The position numbers and the translations under genes were made by a program. The notes below the pieces were generated by a model. It made no database searches and was not told the origin of the DNA. It saw nothing but the letters and a program-made list of their open reading frames with translations. From positions 1 through 64,000 of the forward strand of contig OMWB01000016.1 of NCBI GenBank assembly GCA_900314645.1: a stretch of 64,000 nucleotides of DNA, in the 5' to 3' direction. Source of the stretch: an uncultured Actinomycetes bacterium. Lineage in GTDB: Bacteria > Actinomycetota > Coriobacteriia > Coriobacteriales > Atopobiaceae. Positions 45,064-53,088 of the stretch are shown in pieces; the first letter of the stretch is position 1, and the number at the start of each line of letters is the position of its first letter.

Positions 45064-46596
45064 TTACTGCGCGGCATCGGTGATGTTGTCATGCAGCAGG
45101 TCAAGACGGTCGTGGAACACGCGGTTCTGCTTCTTGAGGTCATCCACCCACGCGATGGAGTGCTTGACGGTTGCGTGGCTGCGCCCACCAAACTTCTTGC
45201 CGATGTCTGCGAGGGTGTTGTCGGTCAGCTCGCGCGTCAGCCAGATTGCCACATGGCGTGGCTCCATGAGCTCCTTGTTGCGCTTTGAGCCGATGAGCGC
45301 GGTGTGGCTGATGTCGTAGTAGGTCTCGACAGCCTTCTGGATCTGCTCGATGGTGATGATGCGCTGCCCGGTAGGCCACTTCTGCGCGGCCGTGCGCAGG
45401 ATGTCCTCGCGGCTGATGACGGTTCCCTGACGCTCGCGCTGGGTGGCGAGCATGAGGCACGACTGCACGAAGCCCTCGATGATGCGGATGTTGGTGCCCG
45501 AGCGCTCGGCCATGAGCTTGCGGCTCTCCTCGCTGATGGTACCCTCCATGCCCACGATGTGCTCGGCCTCTGCGTCGGCCTTCATGCGCTCGTAGAAGGC
45601 GTTGACGAGGTTGAGTTTGAGCTCGTAGTCAGGTACCTGGATGCTGACGGTGACACCTGAGTCCATGCGGCTGGTGTCACGCTCGTCAAAGAGGCTATCA
45701 CCCATTCCGAGCTGCGACGGAGCGCGGTCAGCTGCGAGCACGACCTGCTTGCCGTGCGAGGTGAGGTAGTTGAACGTCTCGAAGAAGAAGCGGATGGAGC
45801 CCAGCGCCGTGGACATGTTCTGGATGTCGTCGATGATGAGCACGTCGACGTCCTGGTAGTGGCGCGTGAGTGCGTGACGCGGCAGGGCTGCCTTCTCGTC
45901 GCGCATCGCGTTGACGTACTCGTCCACGAAGTCGCCGGCCGTGCGGTAGATGCACAGACGGGATGGGTCGTTGCTGGTGATGTAGTTTTGGATGGCACGC
46001 AAAAGGTGTGTCTTGCCCAGGCCGCTCTTGCCGTAGATGAAGAGTGGGTTGTAGCTCTTGTTCTCGCCGTTGGCCACCTGCTTTGCCGCGTCAAGAGCGA
46101 GCATGTTCTCCTCACCAGCTACGAAGCGGTCGAAGGTGAGCTTTGAGCCTCCCTCGGGAACCTCCTCAAACAAGGGGTTTGACCTGCGTCTTCCTTCTGG
46201 TGAGACGGGCTCTGCCGGTGCTGGTGCGGGCGCTTCCTGGACGACGGTGGACCGTCCGCCCGAGATGGAGGTGTCCATGGCGCCGAGTTCGGCCGCAGTG
46301 ATGGTCGACCCTGTCTCGATGGGCTTTGGCTCTCGACCCTTGATGAGCTCGACCACTACGGACAGCGGCTCGAAGGCTGCCTCGGCAAGGGCCTCCTCGA
46401 TGATCTCTGACTGCTGGGCGATTCTGCGTTGCGCAAAGCCCATGCTGGTACCGATATGTAGGGCCTCGTCATCAAGAGAGAGCGCCTGGCAACTTCTGAA
46501 CATGGCCAGCGTCGCGGCGGGGAGACCTCTACCCTCGAGCAGGGCAAGCACGTCGTCCCAGAGGATCGCGGCATCTGAGTCGTTCTCTTGGTACAT
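45064..46596 (-). CDS. dnaA: Chromosomal replication initiator protein DnaA
   Basis: AAA+ initiator that opens oriC. It has an N-terminal helicase-interaction domain, a variable linker (about residues 110-150), the AAA+ domain with Walker A FIYGKSGLGKTHL and Walker B LIIDDIQNMS, and the C-terminal DNA-binding domain with the recognition motif GGRSHATVKHSI. 510 residues, normal for high-GC Gram-positives. The ATG at 46596 has a weak GGAACGAA before it. It is followed by dnaN 245 nt away. Confidence 0.96.
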   Translation of the reverse strand: MYQENDSDAAILWDDVLALLEGRGLPAATLAMFRSCQALSLDDEALHIGTSMGFAQRRIAQQSEIIEEALAEAAFEPLSVVVELIKGREPKPIETGSTITAAELGAMDTSISGGRSTVVQEAPAPAPAEPVSPEGRRRSNPLFEEVPEGGSKLTFDRFVAGEENMLALDAAKQVANGENKSYNPLFIYGKSGLGKTHLLRAIQNYITSNDPSRLCIYRTAGDFVDEYVNAMRDEKAALPRHALTRHYQDVDVLIIDDIQNMSTALGSIRFFFETFNYLTSHGKQVVLAADRAPSQLGMGDSLFDERDTSRMDSGVTVSIQVPDYELKLNLVNAFYERMKADAEAEHIVGMEGTISEESRKLMAERSGTNIRIIEGFVQSCLMLATQRERQGTVISREDILRTAAQKWPTGQRIITIEQIQKAVETYYDISHTALIGSKRNKELMEPRHVAIWLTRELTDNTLADIGKKFGGRSHATVKHSIAWVDDLKKQNRVFHDRLDLLHDNITDAAQ

Positions 46597-46619
46597 TTCG
46601 TTCCGTCCAAGCTGAGAAT

Positions 46620-46671
46620 TGTTGAAAAGTCAACCTATTATAGTGTTGAAAACCACGCGATATGTTGACAA
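46620..46671. promoter_or_regulatory. Putative DnaA boxes and dnaA promoter
   Basis: TGTTGAAAA (46620-46628), TGTTGAAAA (46644-46652) and TGTTGACAA (46663-46671) are spaced 24 and 19 bp apart. A minus-strand TATAAT (46637-46642) lies between the first two, so box occupancy could autoregulate dnaA. No good -35 is visible. Confidence 0.6.
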
Positions 46672-46713
46672 ATTCGAGGAATGTTCACGCGTGTGGTGTT
46701 GTGTAAAAGGGTC

Positions 46714-46782
46714 ATCGCCCTTTGGACGCCACTTTTGCTGAAATCGCAGGTCGTTTTGTAAGAAAGGCGTCCAAAGGGCGAT
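46714..46782. repeat. Hairpin element family A, copy 2
   Basis: A 17-bp perfect stem (46714-46730 with 46766-46782) with the same stem sequence and largely the same loop as 2310-2380. It is 5 nt past the stop of the GHKL gene and upstream of dnaA. Confidence 0.85.
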
Positions 46783-46787
46783 TGGTT

Positions 46788-47555
46788 TTATAGCAACGTC
46801 TGTCCCATGGGGGTGAGGAAGCGCTTCTGGCCTCGCTTGGTGACGATTCCCGCCTGTTCAAGCGTCTGTAGCTCGCGCGTCCAGGTGGATTGGGAGCTGC
46901 CAAACGCCTCCACGAGGTCCTTGGGCCCCACCGACTCGTGCTCCGAGAGGTACGAGATGACCTGCTCTCCCCTACCAGAGAGGTTGACCTGCGGTTTTAT
47001 GACTACCGGTGTGCTTTGTGCAACGGCTTGCCGCGGAGACGCCGCGCTCTCCCCTACCATCGATATGGTCACGATGGTGCCGCCAGAGATGTTGTCCTCA
47101 ATCCGCAAGGTACCGCCGTGGTCATGGAGGTACTGCTGCGCGTAGGGCAGGCCAGACCCAACACCGCGGATGTAGAGCTTCATCTCCTCGGTTGCCGAGG
47201 TGGTGCCGTACTCGAGCGCGCGCTCCTTCTCCTTGATTCCGGGACCTTGGTCGGCAAAGCGGATGGTGTCCCCGTTATCAAGGATGGAGATGGCTGGCTC
47301 GATGAAATAGGCATGGATGAGGTTCTCAACAACCTCGCGAATGACCATGAAGGGGATGTGGCCGCCCTGCTCGCGTGCGAGTCGCGCCACCTCAGAGGTG
47401 ATTTCCTCAAGATAGCTACGCACATCTGTGGGATCGATGACCACCACGCGCGGCGCGGCAGCCGCGTCGTCGTAAACGGCGATACGGGCTGCATAACGAG
47501 CCGAAACCTTCTTTTCCTGACCCTCCTCGACGAAGGGGTAGAACGCGCGGGACAC
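46788..47555 (-). CDS. GHKL ATPase with C-terminal winged helix, upstream of dnaA
   Basis: Function unknown. Residues about 55-170 form a histidine-kinase/SpoIIAB-like ATPase fold: N box REVVENLIHAY (E77, N78), G1 box DQGPGI (102-107) and G2 box GVGSGLP (131-137). No phospho-acceptor histidine domain or membrane helix is present. Residues about 193-250 look like a winged helix-turn-helix (GPKDLVEAFGSSQSTWTREL, AGIVTKRG). A GTG at 47555 after AGGAGGTG is the start; 255 residues. Its place between rpmH and dnaA suggests a link to control of replication or of dnaA expression, but that is inference from position only. Confidence 0.75.
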   Translation of the reverse strand: MSRAFYPFVEEGQEKKVSARYAARIAVYDDAAAAPRVVVIDPTDVRSYLEEITSEVARLAREQGGHIPFMVIREVVENLIHAYFIEPAISILDNGDTIRFADQGPGIKEKERALEYGTTSATEEMKLYIRGVGSGLPYAQQYLHDHGGTLRIEDNISGGTIVTISMVGESAASPRQAVAQSTPVVIKPQVNLSGRGEQVISYLSEHESVGPKDLVEAFGSSQSTWTRELQTLEQAGIVTKRGQKRFLTPMGQTLL

Positions 47556-47968
47556 CGTGCACCTCCTGTAAGATTCGACACGATTTCACCAGTTGATGAA
47601 AACTTGCAAATCTTTCTTTCAGTGAATGAAAGATTGCAACAATTGGTGAATGACTGTTGATAACTGCGTGTTTATCGGTCGAATAGCTGGAAAATCATAG
47701 CATCTGGAAAGAATGATTGCATAGGATTTCAGCTCATGGTGCAAGTTTCTTTGCTGGATGAAAGATTTCCTGCTTTGAGCTGTCCTTCATGGAACATCCC
47801 AAAAGCGACAAGCCCAAAAGGGGCGCCAAGAGCACAGGTACAGTTTTTATGCATCTTACCTGCAAAAACTGTTGACATTCTCCGTACGTCACCTCTACAA
47901 TCTTAAGGCTCTGATGCTACCAGTTCGAAACAAGGGCCCACTCAGGTGGTCCCCAGGAGGATCCAACA
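47556..47968. other. Putative oriC region (rpmH-GHKL intergenic)
   Basis: A 413-nt gene-free gap at the switch of transcription polarity. It holds a DnaA-box-like TGTTGATAA (47655-47663), a 12-bp inverted repeat with arms TTGCAAATCTTTC and GAAAGATTGCAA (47604-47639), several TGAAAGATT-type direct repeats, and the rpmH promoter at its right end. It is AT-richer than its surroundings. The origin could extend to the dnaA upstream region on the other side of the GHKL gene. Confidence 0.5.
47872..47901 (+). promoter_or_regulatory. rpmH promoter
   Basis: TTGACA (47872-47877) and TACAAT (47896-47901) with an 18-bp spacer. An 8-bp inverted repeat, CAGTTTTT/AAAAACTG (47841-47871), abuts the -35. Confidence 0.8.
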
Positions 47969-48103
47969 ATGAAGCGTACCTATCAGCCCAACAAGCTTAA
48001 GCGCGCCAAGACCCACGGCTTCCGCGCTCGTATGGCCACCAAGGGCGGCCGTGCCGTTCTCGCTCGTCGTCGCGCCAAGGGTCGCAAGCAGCTTACCGTC
48101 TAG
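47969..48103 (+). CDS. rpmH: 50S ribosomal protein L34
   Basis: A 44-residue protein starting [18 protein letters not shown] and ending with the basic [12 protein letters not shown], the universal L34 sequence. The ATG at 47969 follows CCAGGAGG. First gene of the rpmH-rnpA-yidD-yidC-jag run on the right replichore. Confidence 0.97.
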   Translation: MKRTYQPNKLKRAKTHGFRARMATKGGRAVLARRRAKGRKQLTV

Positions 48104-48110
48104 GACACGC

Positions 48111-48431
48111 ATGGAGACCATCAAATCCAGAAGGGAATTTGAGACGGTCTTCTCCGGTGGGAAGCGGGCCAATCACAGGCTCGTGCGCATTACGGTGCTC
48201 AAGAATGACGAAGGCGGCCCGGGTAAGGTCGCCTTCGTCGCGCCTAAAAGGCTTGGAAATGCCGTCTACCGGAACCGGTGCAAGAGAGTCCTGCGCGAGG
48301 CAGCTCGCCAATGCGAAATGCCACGTGAGGGACAAAAGGTCATTCTCTTCGCTACCCGGCTGACGCATGACAGCAACCCGACGGAAGTCGCTACGGCGCT
48401 TTCCGGCCTGCTGCAGAGGTTTGGTGCGTGA
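48111..48431 (+). CDS. rnpA: Ribonuclease P protein component
   Basis: Protein subunit that assists the RNase P RNA in 5' processing of tRNA. The family signature is GNAVYRNRCKRVLREA, preceded by VAFVAPKRLGNA. 106 residues; the ATG at 48111 lies seven nt after rpmH. The typical early basic start KSRREFETVF is present. Confidence 0.95.
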   Translation: METIKSRREFETVFSGGKRANHRLVRITVLKNDEGGPGKVAFVAPKRLGNAVYRNRCKRVLREAARQCEMPREGQKVILFATRLTHDSNPTEVATALSGLLQRFGA

Positions 48432-48434
48432 TTG

Positions 48435-48677
48435 ATGAAAGATGACGTCACACAGGCAACGTCGACATTCGCGCGATGGTGTCTGCGTGCCGTGAGGTGG
48501 TACCAAAGGGTCATCTCTCCCCTGCTGGGAAGCCATTGCATCTATACACCTACCTGCTCTGAGTACACGTTCCAGGCAATCGAGCGCTATGGCGCACTCA
48601 AGGGCATTTGGCTTGGGATCAAGCGTATTGCCCGCTGCCACCCGTTCCATGCGGGGGGATACGACCCCGTTCCGTAA
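48435..48677 (+). CDS. yidD: Membrane protein insertion efficiency factor YidD
   Basis: Small peripheral membrane protein that helps insertion through YidC. The hallmark [20 protein letters not shown], then [15 protein letters not shown] and [13 protein letters not shown], are nearly invariant in the family. 80 residues. It starts three nt after the rnpA stop. Confidence 0.95.
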   Translation: MKDDVTQATSTFARWCLRAVRWYQRVISPLLGSHCIYTPTCSEYTFQAIERYGALKGIWLGIKRIARCHPFHAGGYDPVP

Positions 48678-48699
48678 GAAGTAAAGGCACGGAGGCACC

Positions 48700-49461
48700 A
48701 TGTGGGATTGGTTTGTTAACTTTCTGACGCAGGTCCTGGCCTTCCTCGCAAATAACTGCGGGGACTGGGGCATCGCAGTCATCATTCTGACCGTCATCGT
48801 CCGACTGCTCATCATGCCGCTGATGACCAAGTCGACGGCAAGCACCGCGCGCATGCAGGCACTTCAGCCGCTACTGCAGGAGATCCAGGACAAGTACCAG
48901 GACGATCCGGTACGCATGAACGAGGAGATGCGCAAGTTCCAGGCGGAGCATAACTTCAACCCGCTTGGTGGCTGCCTCCCCATGTTCCTGCAGATGCCGA
49001 TCTTCTTCGCGCTCTTCACGGTGGCGCGCAACGTTCCTGAGAACGCCAGCTTCCTGAACATCATCCCGCATCTCTCCCAGTCGGTCACTGGTGCCATCGC
49101 CACGTCCGGTTGGCGCGGCGCGGCCGTCTACATCTTCTTTGACGTGCTCTTTGGCGTCATGACGTTCGTGCCGATGATCATGAACCTTCGCACGATGACG
49201 GACGATGCCCAGCGTCAGCAGTCCCTCCTCATGGGTCTCATGATGGGCGGCATGATGATCTGGTTTGGTATCCAGGTGCCCGCCGCGGTTCTTCTGTACT
49301 ACGATACCTCGGCCATCTGGCAGGTCATCCAGCAGCAGCTGGTCACCAACCGCGTGATGGAGAAGGTTAAGGCTGAGGAGGCCGAGCGGTTGCAGAACCA
49401 GCCCGTCAAGGTCGATGTGGTGCGCAAGGAGCGCAAGCCGCGTCCCAAGAAGAAGGGCTAG
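48700..49461 (+). CDS. yidC: Membrane protein insertase YidC/OxaI
   Basis: Inserts and folds membrane proteins. The hydrophobic start WFVNFLTQVLAFLANN, the hairpin with ALQPLLQEIQDKY and the conserved GGCLPMFLQMPIFFALF are visible, with four further helices and a basic tail (RKERKPRPKKKG). 253 residues, the short Gram-positive form without the large periplasmic domain; there is no lipobox at the N terminus. Confidence 0.95.
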   Translation: MWDWFVNFLTQVLAFLANNCGDWGIAVIILTVIVRLLIMPLMTKSTASTARMQALQPLLQEIQDKYQDDPVRMNEEMRKFQAEHNFNPLGGCLPMFLQMPIFFALFTVARNVPENASFLNIIPHLSQSVTGAIATSGWRGAAVYIFFDVLFGVMTFVPMIMNLRTMTDDAQRQQSLLMGLMMGGMMIWFGIQVPAAVLLYYDTSAIWQVIQQQLVTNRVMEKVKAEEAERLQNQPVKVDVVRKERKPRPKKKG

Positions 49462-49479
49462 GACACAAACTGCCTAGAG

Positions 49480-49506
49480 GCGCACGGTCTTTGGCCGTGC
49501 GCTGTT
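49480..49506 (+). terminator. Hairpin after yidC
   Basis: GCGCACGG and CCGTGCGC around a 7-nt loop, followed by TGTTTCAT. It may attenuate read-through into jag. Confidence 0.6.
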
Positions 49507-49528
49507 TCATATATCTATGGAGGTCATT

Positions 49529-50116
49529 ATGGACGACGAGCAGGGCATCGTGCAGGATGCCGTCGAAGAGACGGCTCAGGCAGACCTTGGCGCCCAGGAC
49601 GAGTTCGCCGAGCTTCGTGAGCACTATGAGGCTGGCACGCTCTCCGATGAGGAGCTGGACACCATCGCTGACACTGCCATCACCTACATCCGAGAGATGC
49701 TTGCCTTCTTTGGCGAGAATAAGGTGACGGTTGATGAGTATGAGGGCGATGAGGGCGAGCTCATTCTTGACATCAGTGGCGGCGACCTCGCGGTATTGAT
49801 TGGCCGTCATGGTCGTACCTTGGATGCATTCCAGATGATTCTTTCATCTTTGATGTCTAATCATCTGCACTTCCACTACCCGGTGGTCGTGGATGTCGAG
49901 GGTTACAAGAGCCGCCGCAAGGAGAAGCTCGAGACGCTTGCTCGCAACGCCGCCTCTCGCGCTCGTCGTCAGCATGGTTCGGTGAAGCTTGCCCCGATGA
50001 ACGCCTTCGAGCGTCGTATCGTGCATCTCGCGCTGCTTGACAGCCTTGATGTGACGACGCACTCTGAGGGTGTCGATCCCGAGCGTCGTGTTGTGGTGAC
50101 ATACGTTCGTAGCTAG
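49529..50116 (+). CDS. jag: Jag/KhpB RNA-binding protein
   Basis: RNA-binding protein of the KhpB type, linked in Gram-positives to control of cell division and sRNA biology. An acidic N-terminal segment replaces the Jag-N domain. It is followed by a KH domain (GGDLAVLIGRHGRTLDAFQ) and an R3H domain (PMNAFERRIVHLAL). 195 residues from the ATG at 49529, which sits four bases after GGAGGT; an in-frame ATG at 49517 overlaps that site and is unlikely. Confidence 0.9.
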   Translation: MDDEQGIVQDAVEETAQADLGAQDEFAELREHYEAGTLSDEELDTIADTAITYIREMLAFFGENKVTVDEYEGDEGELILDISGGDLAVLIGRHGRTLDAFQMILSSLMSNHLHFHYPVVVDVEGYKSRRKEKLETLARNAASRARRQHGSVKLAPMNAFERRIVHLALLDSLDVTTHSEGVDPERRVVVTYVRS

Positions 50117-50139
50117 CCTAACCAAAACAAGGTGTGCTT

Positions 50140-50170
50140 AGAGGGGAGGCGCTCGTCGTCTCCCCTCTTT
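50140..50170 (+). terminator. Intrinsic terminator after jag
   Basis: AGAGGGGAG and CTCCCCTCT around an 11-nt loop, followed by TTT. Confidence 0.7.
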
Positions 50171-50215
50171 ATGTGACAATACTTCTTGGTTCGTGGATTC
50201 TTGTCAGGAGCAGCA

Positions 50216-50962
50216 ATGGATACCATGCTTGATACTTCGTCGTTGGCAGCGCAGCTGTGTGAGGAAGCCCAGACGGTTGGTGTGCAGGTCTCAGACGATC
50301 AGGCTGCTCTGATGGTGAAGCATCTGGGTCTGGTCATTGAGAAGAACAAGGTGCTCAATCTCACGCGCATCGTGGATGAACACGATGCAGTGACTAAGCA
50401 TCTGGTTGACTCGTTGCTCTTTGTGAAGGCCTATGGGCACGTCGCATGCCCCCAGGGACGGTTTCTTGACCTTGGCACCGGTGCGGGCTTTCCTGGGATT
50501 CCCTTTGGCATCATGACTGGCCGTGAGGGTACGTTGCTCGACTCAGTTGGCAAGAAGGTGCAGGCTGTCCAGGAGTTTGTTGATGCGCTTGGTCTTGGTG
50601 AACGCCTTGAGACGGTCACGATGCGTGTCGAGGAGCTTGCTGCCAAGCGTAAAGGGCAATACGCCTGCGTGACTGCACGCGCTGTCGCGGAGCTCAATGT
50701 GCTGCTTGAGTACGCCGCGCCGTTGCTGCGCAAGGATGGTCTTCTGGTGGTCTCCAAGGGTCGGTTGAGTGACGAAGAGCTCAAGAATGGAACCTATGCC
50801 GCAAAGGTCTGTGGCTTTGAGATCGTTTCACGTGAAACATCTGAACTGCCGCATGAAGCTGGTCACAGAGAGATGCTCATATATCGCAAGGTGCGTAAGT
50901 CTGAGATTAAGCTCCCACGAAATGTGGGAATGGCTAAGCACAAGCCACTTATGAACTCATAG
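50216..50962 (+). CDS. rsmG: 16S rRNA (guanine-527-N7) methyltransferase
   Basis: Methylates G527 of 16S rRNA; loss of RsmG gives low-level streptomycin resistance in several bacteria. The SAM motif FLDLGTGAGFPGIPF and the later ARAVAELNVLLEY are typical. 248 residues. The ATG at 50216 follows AGGAG. A parS site is embedded in its coding sequence near the end. Confidence 0.94.
   Translation: MDTMLDTSSLAAQLCEEAQTVGVQVSDDQAALMVKHLGLVIEKNKVLNLTRIVDEHDAVTKHLVDSLLFVKAYGHVACPQGRFLDLGTGAGFPGIPFGIMTGREGTLLDSVGKKVQAVQEFVDALGLGERLETVTMRVEELAAKRKGQYACVTARAVAELNVLLEYAAPLLRKDGLLVVSKGRLSDEELKNGTYAAKVCGFEIVSRETSELPHEAGHREMLIYRKVRKSEIKLPRNVGMAKHKPLMNS
50824..50839. other. parS site 1 (inside rsmG)
   Basis: CGTTTCACGTGAAACA differs from the consensus TGTTTCACGTGAAACA only at the first base. 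It encodes part of VSRETS in rsmG. Confidence 0.9.
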
Positions 50963-50995
50963 TTGTCTACAATTCGTTGGTCTGTGCAAGGCTCA

Positions 50996-51011
50996 TGTTT
51001 CACGTGAAACA
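50996..51011. other. parS site 2 (before parA)
   Basis: An exact match to the ParB-binding consensus TGTTTCACGTGAAACA. The symmetry extends five bases on each side, giving a 26-bp perfect palindrome at 50991-51016. Confidence 0.95.
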
Positions 51012-51068
51012 TGAGCTATCATTGGTGTGCCAACGAATGAGTCTTAAATGCAACAGGTTGGAGGAATC

Positions 51069-51869
51069 GTGGGGTTTCACGACGTCAAGCGTCACTTTCC
51101 CGAGAAGGATACGAAGGTCATCGCCATCATCAACCAAAAAGGTGGCGTTGGTAAGTCCACAACAGCGGTAAATCTGGCTGCGGCATTGGGTGAGGACAAA
51201 AAGAAGGTTCTGCTGGTCGACTTTGACCCACAGGGAAACACGACAAGCGGTTATGGCATCAACAAGGAAGGCCTCGAGCACGATGTCTATGACGCCGTCA
51301 TGAATGACTATCCCATAGAGGATCTGGTTCAGTCCACCTGCATTCCCCACGTGTTCCTGGTGCCTTCAACCATCCAGCTTGCCGGTGCGGAGATTGAGCT
51401 CGTCTCGGTCATGGCGCGTGAGAGCATCCTCAAGGCTTTGCTCGAGGACATCAAGGACGAGTTTGACTACGTCTTCATCGACTGTCCGCCGTCGTTGGGA
51501 TTGCTGACCATCAATGCGCTCGTCGCGGCTGACTCGCTCCTCATTCCAATCCAGTGCGAGTACTATGCGTTGGAGGGTGTTACCAAGATTCTTGAGTCCA
51601 TGAAGATGGTCAAGAGTAGGCTCAATCGTAAGCTTGACCTATTTGGTGTCGTGATGACCATGTACGATTCCCGTACGTCGCTTTCCCGCGATGTGGTTGA
51701 TGAGGTCAGCAAGTACTTCGGCAACAAGATGTTCAAGACGGTGATTCCGCGCAACGTCAAGATCGCCGAGGCACCGAGCCATGGACTGCCCATCATCAAG
51801 TACGCGCGGGTGAGCAAGGGTTCGTTGGCTTATATGAAGCTCGCAAAGGAAGTGGTGCGTCGTGGCTAG
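51069..51869 (+). CDS. parA: Chromosome partitioning ATPase ParA/Soj
   Basis: DNA-binding ATPase that works with ParB-parS to segregate origins. The deviant Walker A NQKGGVGKSTT, the Walker A' DFDPQGNTTSG and the FIDCPPSLGLLT strand are present. 266 residues from a GTG at 51069 directly behind GGAGG; an ATG at 51048 would add seven residues but lacks a site. It overlaps parB by 8 nt. Confidence 0.93.
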   Translation: MGFHDVKRHFPEKDTKVIAIINQKGGVGKSTTAVNLAAALGEDKKKVLLVDFDPQGNTTSGYGINKEGLEHDVYDAVMNDYPIEDLVQSTCIPHVFLVPSTIQLAGAEIELVSVMARESILKALLEDIKDEFDYVFIDCPPSLGLLTINALVAADSLLIPIQCEYYALEGVTKILESMKMVKSRLNRKLDLFGVVMTMYDSRTSLSRDVVDEVSKYFGNKMFKTVIPRNVKIAEAPSHGLPIIKYARVSKGSLAYMKLAKEVVRRG

Positions 51870-52755
51870 AAAGAGCACGTTGGGAAAGGGTCTCGAATCC
51901 CTTATGGGCGAGATGAATGCCGAAGTCGCGGCAATTGCCCCAGACTCAACGCTGCCGCTTTCTAAGATTAAGCCCAACAAGGCCCAACCTCGCAAAACCT
52001 TTGACGAGGAGGCACTTCAGGAACTTGCCGACTCAATCAAGCAGAACGGCATCCTGCAGCCCATCCTGGTACGGGCTAAGGGTTCTGGCTACGAGATTGT
52101 GGCAGGCGAACGCCGCTATCAGGCCGCCAAGCTTGCAGGTCTTCGCGAGGTGCCGGTTCTGGTACGTGAGGTCAGCGATGACGAGATCTTCCAGCTGGCA
52201 CTCATCGAGAACCTACAGCGTTCGGATTTGAGTCCCATCGAGGAAGCACAGGGATATAAGACGCTTCTTGAGAGCAAGGGCTTGACGCAGGACGAGCTGG
52301 GTAAGGTCCTGTCCAAGTCACGCTCGGCTATCGCGAATACCATCAGGCTGCTCGACTTGCCCGAAGCGGTCCAGCAGCTCATGGTGGAGGGGAAGCTGAC
52401 GGCTGGCCATGCGCGCGCCATTCTGGCGGTGCCGTCAGAGCAGGGGAGACTGAACCTTGCTCAGAAGGTGGTCGACGAGCATCTGACGGTGCGTCAGACA
52501 GAAAACCTTGCTCCGTTGTTTTCTGGCACGGAAGCCGCCAAAACGCCACGCCAGCCGACTCCACAAAGCTTCAAGCGCGCCGCGCGTCAGCTTCGCGTAG
52601 CATTGAACACGAACGTGAAGGTAAAGCGCGTCAGGAACAAGAACAAGATTGAGATCGAGTTCGCAGATGAGGATGACCTCGCTCGTTTGGTCCAAGAACT
52701 GAGCAAGATTGCCATGGAAGGCGGTGACCAGCATGTCGATGCTGAAGAAGCTTAG
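51862..52755 (+). CDS. parB: Chromosome partitioning protein ParB/Spo0J
   Basis: CTP-dependent clamp that loads at parS. The N-terminal KGLESLMGE, the CTPase core (GERRYQAAKLAGL and ENLQRSDLSPIEEA), the HTH (TQDELGKVLSKSRSAIANTI) and a C-terminal dimerisation region are visible. 297 residues. The GTG at 51862 overlaps the end of parA. Confidence 0.95.
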   Translation: MARKSTLGKGLESLMGEMNAEVAAIAPDSTLPLSKIKPNKAQPRKTFDEEALQELADSIKQNGILQPILVRAKGSGYEIVAGERRYQAAKLAGLREVPVLVREVSDDEIFQLALIENLQRSDLSPIEEAQGYKTLLESKGLTQDELGKVLSKSRSAIANTIRLLDLPEAVQQLMVEGKLTAGHARAILAVPSEQGRLNLAQKVVDEHLTVRQTENLAPLFSGTEAAKTPRQPTPQSFKRAARQLRVALNTNVKVKRVRNKNKIEIEFADEDDLARLVQELSKIAMEGGDQHVDAEEA

Positions 52756-52990
52756 GAATCGCGTCATTGGAATCACGATTCTCGCCGGAATGGGTGCGGC
52801 TTTCTATTATGTGGTCCTGACGCCAGAGGCACGCCAGAGTCTGCATGAGGCGCGCCTTGCGGTGACGGACTCATACCACAAGATGTCGAACACCATTGAG
52901 GGGATGCGCGGCATTGTGATGGAAGAGGACCATGCATACCTGCCCAACCGTGAGGCGATTATCGAGCAGTGGAAGTCGATGGGCTTCTAG
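52733..52990 (+). CDS. Small membrane protein downstream of parB, unknown function
   Basis: An 85-residue protein with a basic start (MSMLKKLRNRV), one membrane helix (about residues 11-30, IGITILAGMGAAFYYVVL) and a charged helical tail with SLHEARLAVTDSYHKM. It overlaps the parB stop by 23 nt, so translation is probably coupled. I do not recognise a family. An origin-proximal membrane peptide co-expressed with ParAB could tether or tune the segregation machinery, but this is speculative. Confidence 0.7.
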   Translation: MSMLKKLRNRVIGITILAGMGAAFYYVVLTPEARQSLHEARLAVTDSYHKMSNTIEGMRGIVMEEDHAYLPNREAIIEQWKSMGF

Positions 52991-53013
52991 AACACCTCAC
53001 ATAGAATTTACTA

Positions 53014-53054
53014 TTTGGCCCCTTGTTTCTGAAAGCGAGAAACGAGGGGCCAAA
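53014..53054 (+). terminator. Hairpin terminator after the parAB operon
   Basis: A 17-bp stem with one mismatch (53014-53030 with 53038-53054) and a 7-nt loop. It lies 24 nt past the small membrane protein gene. Confidence 0.75.
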
Positions 53055-53088
53055 GAAACTAATAGTAAGAGGTAAAGAATATCAATAA

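Noticed and set aside
47969..48103. Minus-strand frames over rpmH and rnpA
   Set aside because: Shadows of the two conserved plus-strand genes, without start signals.
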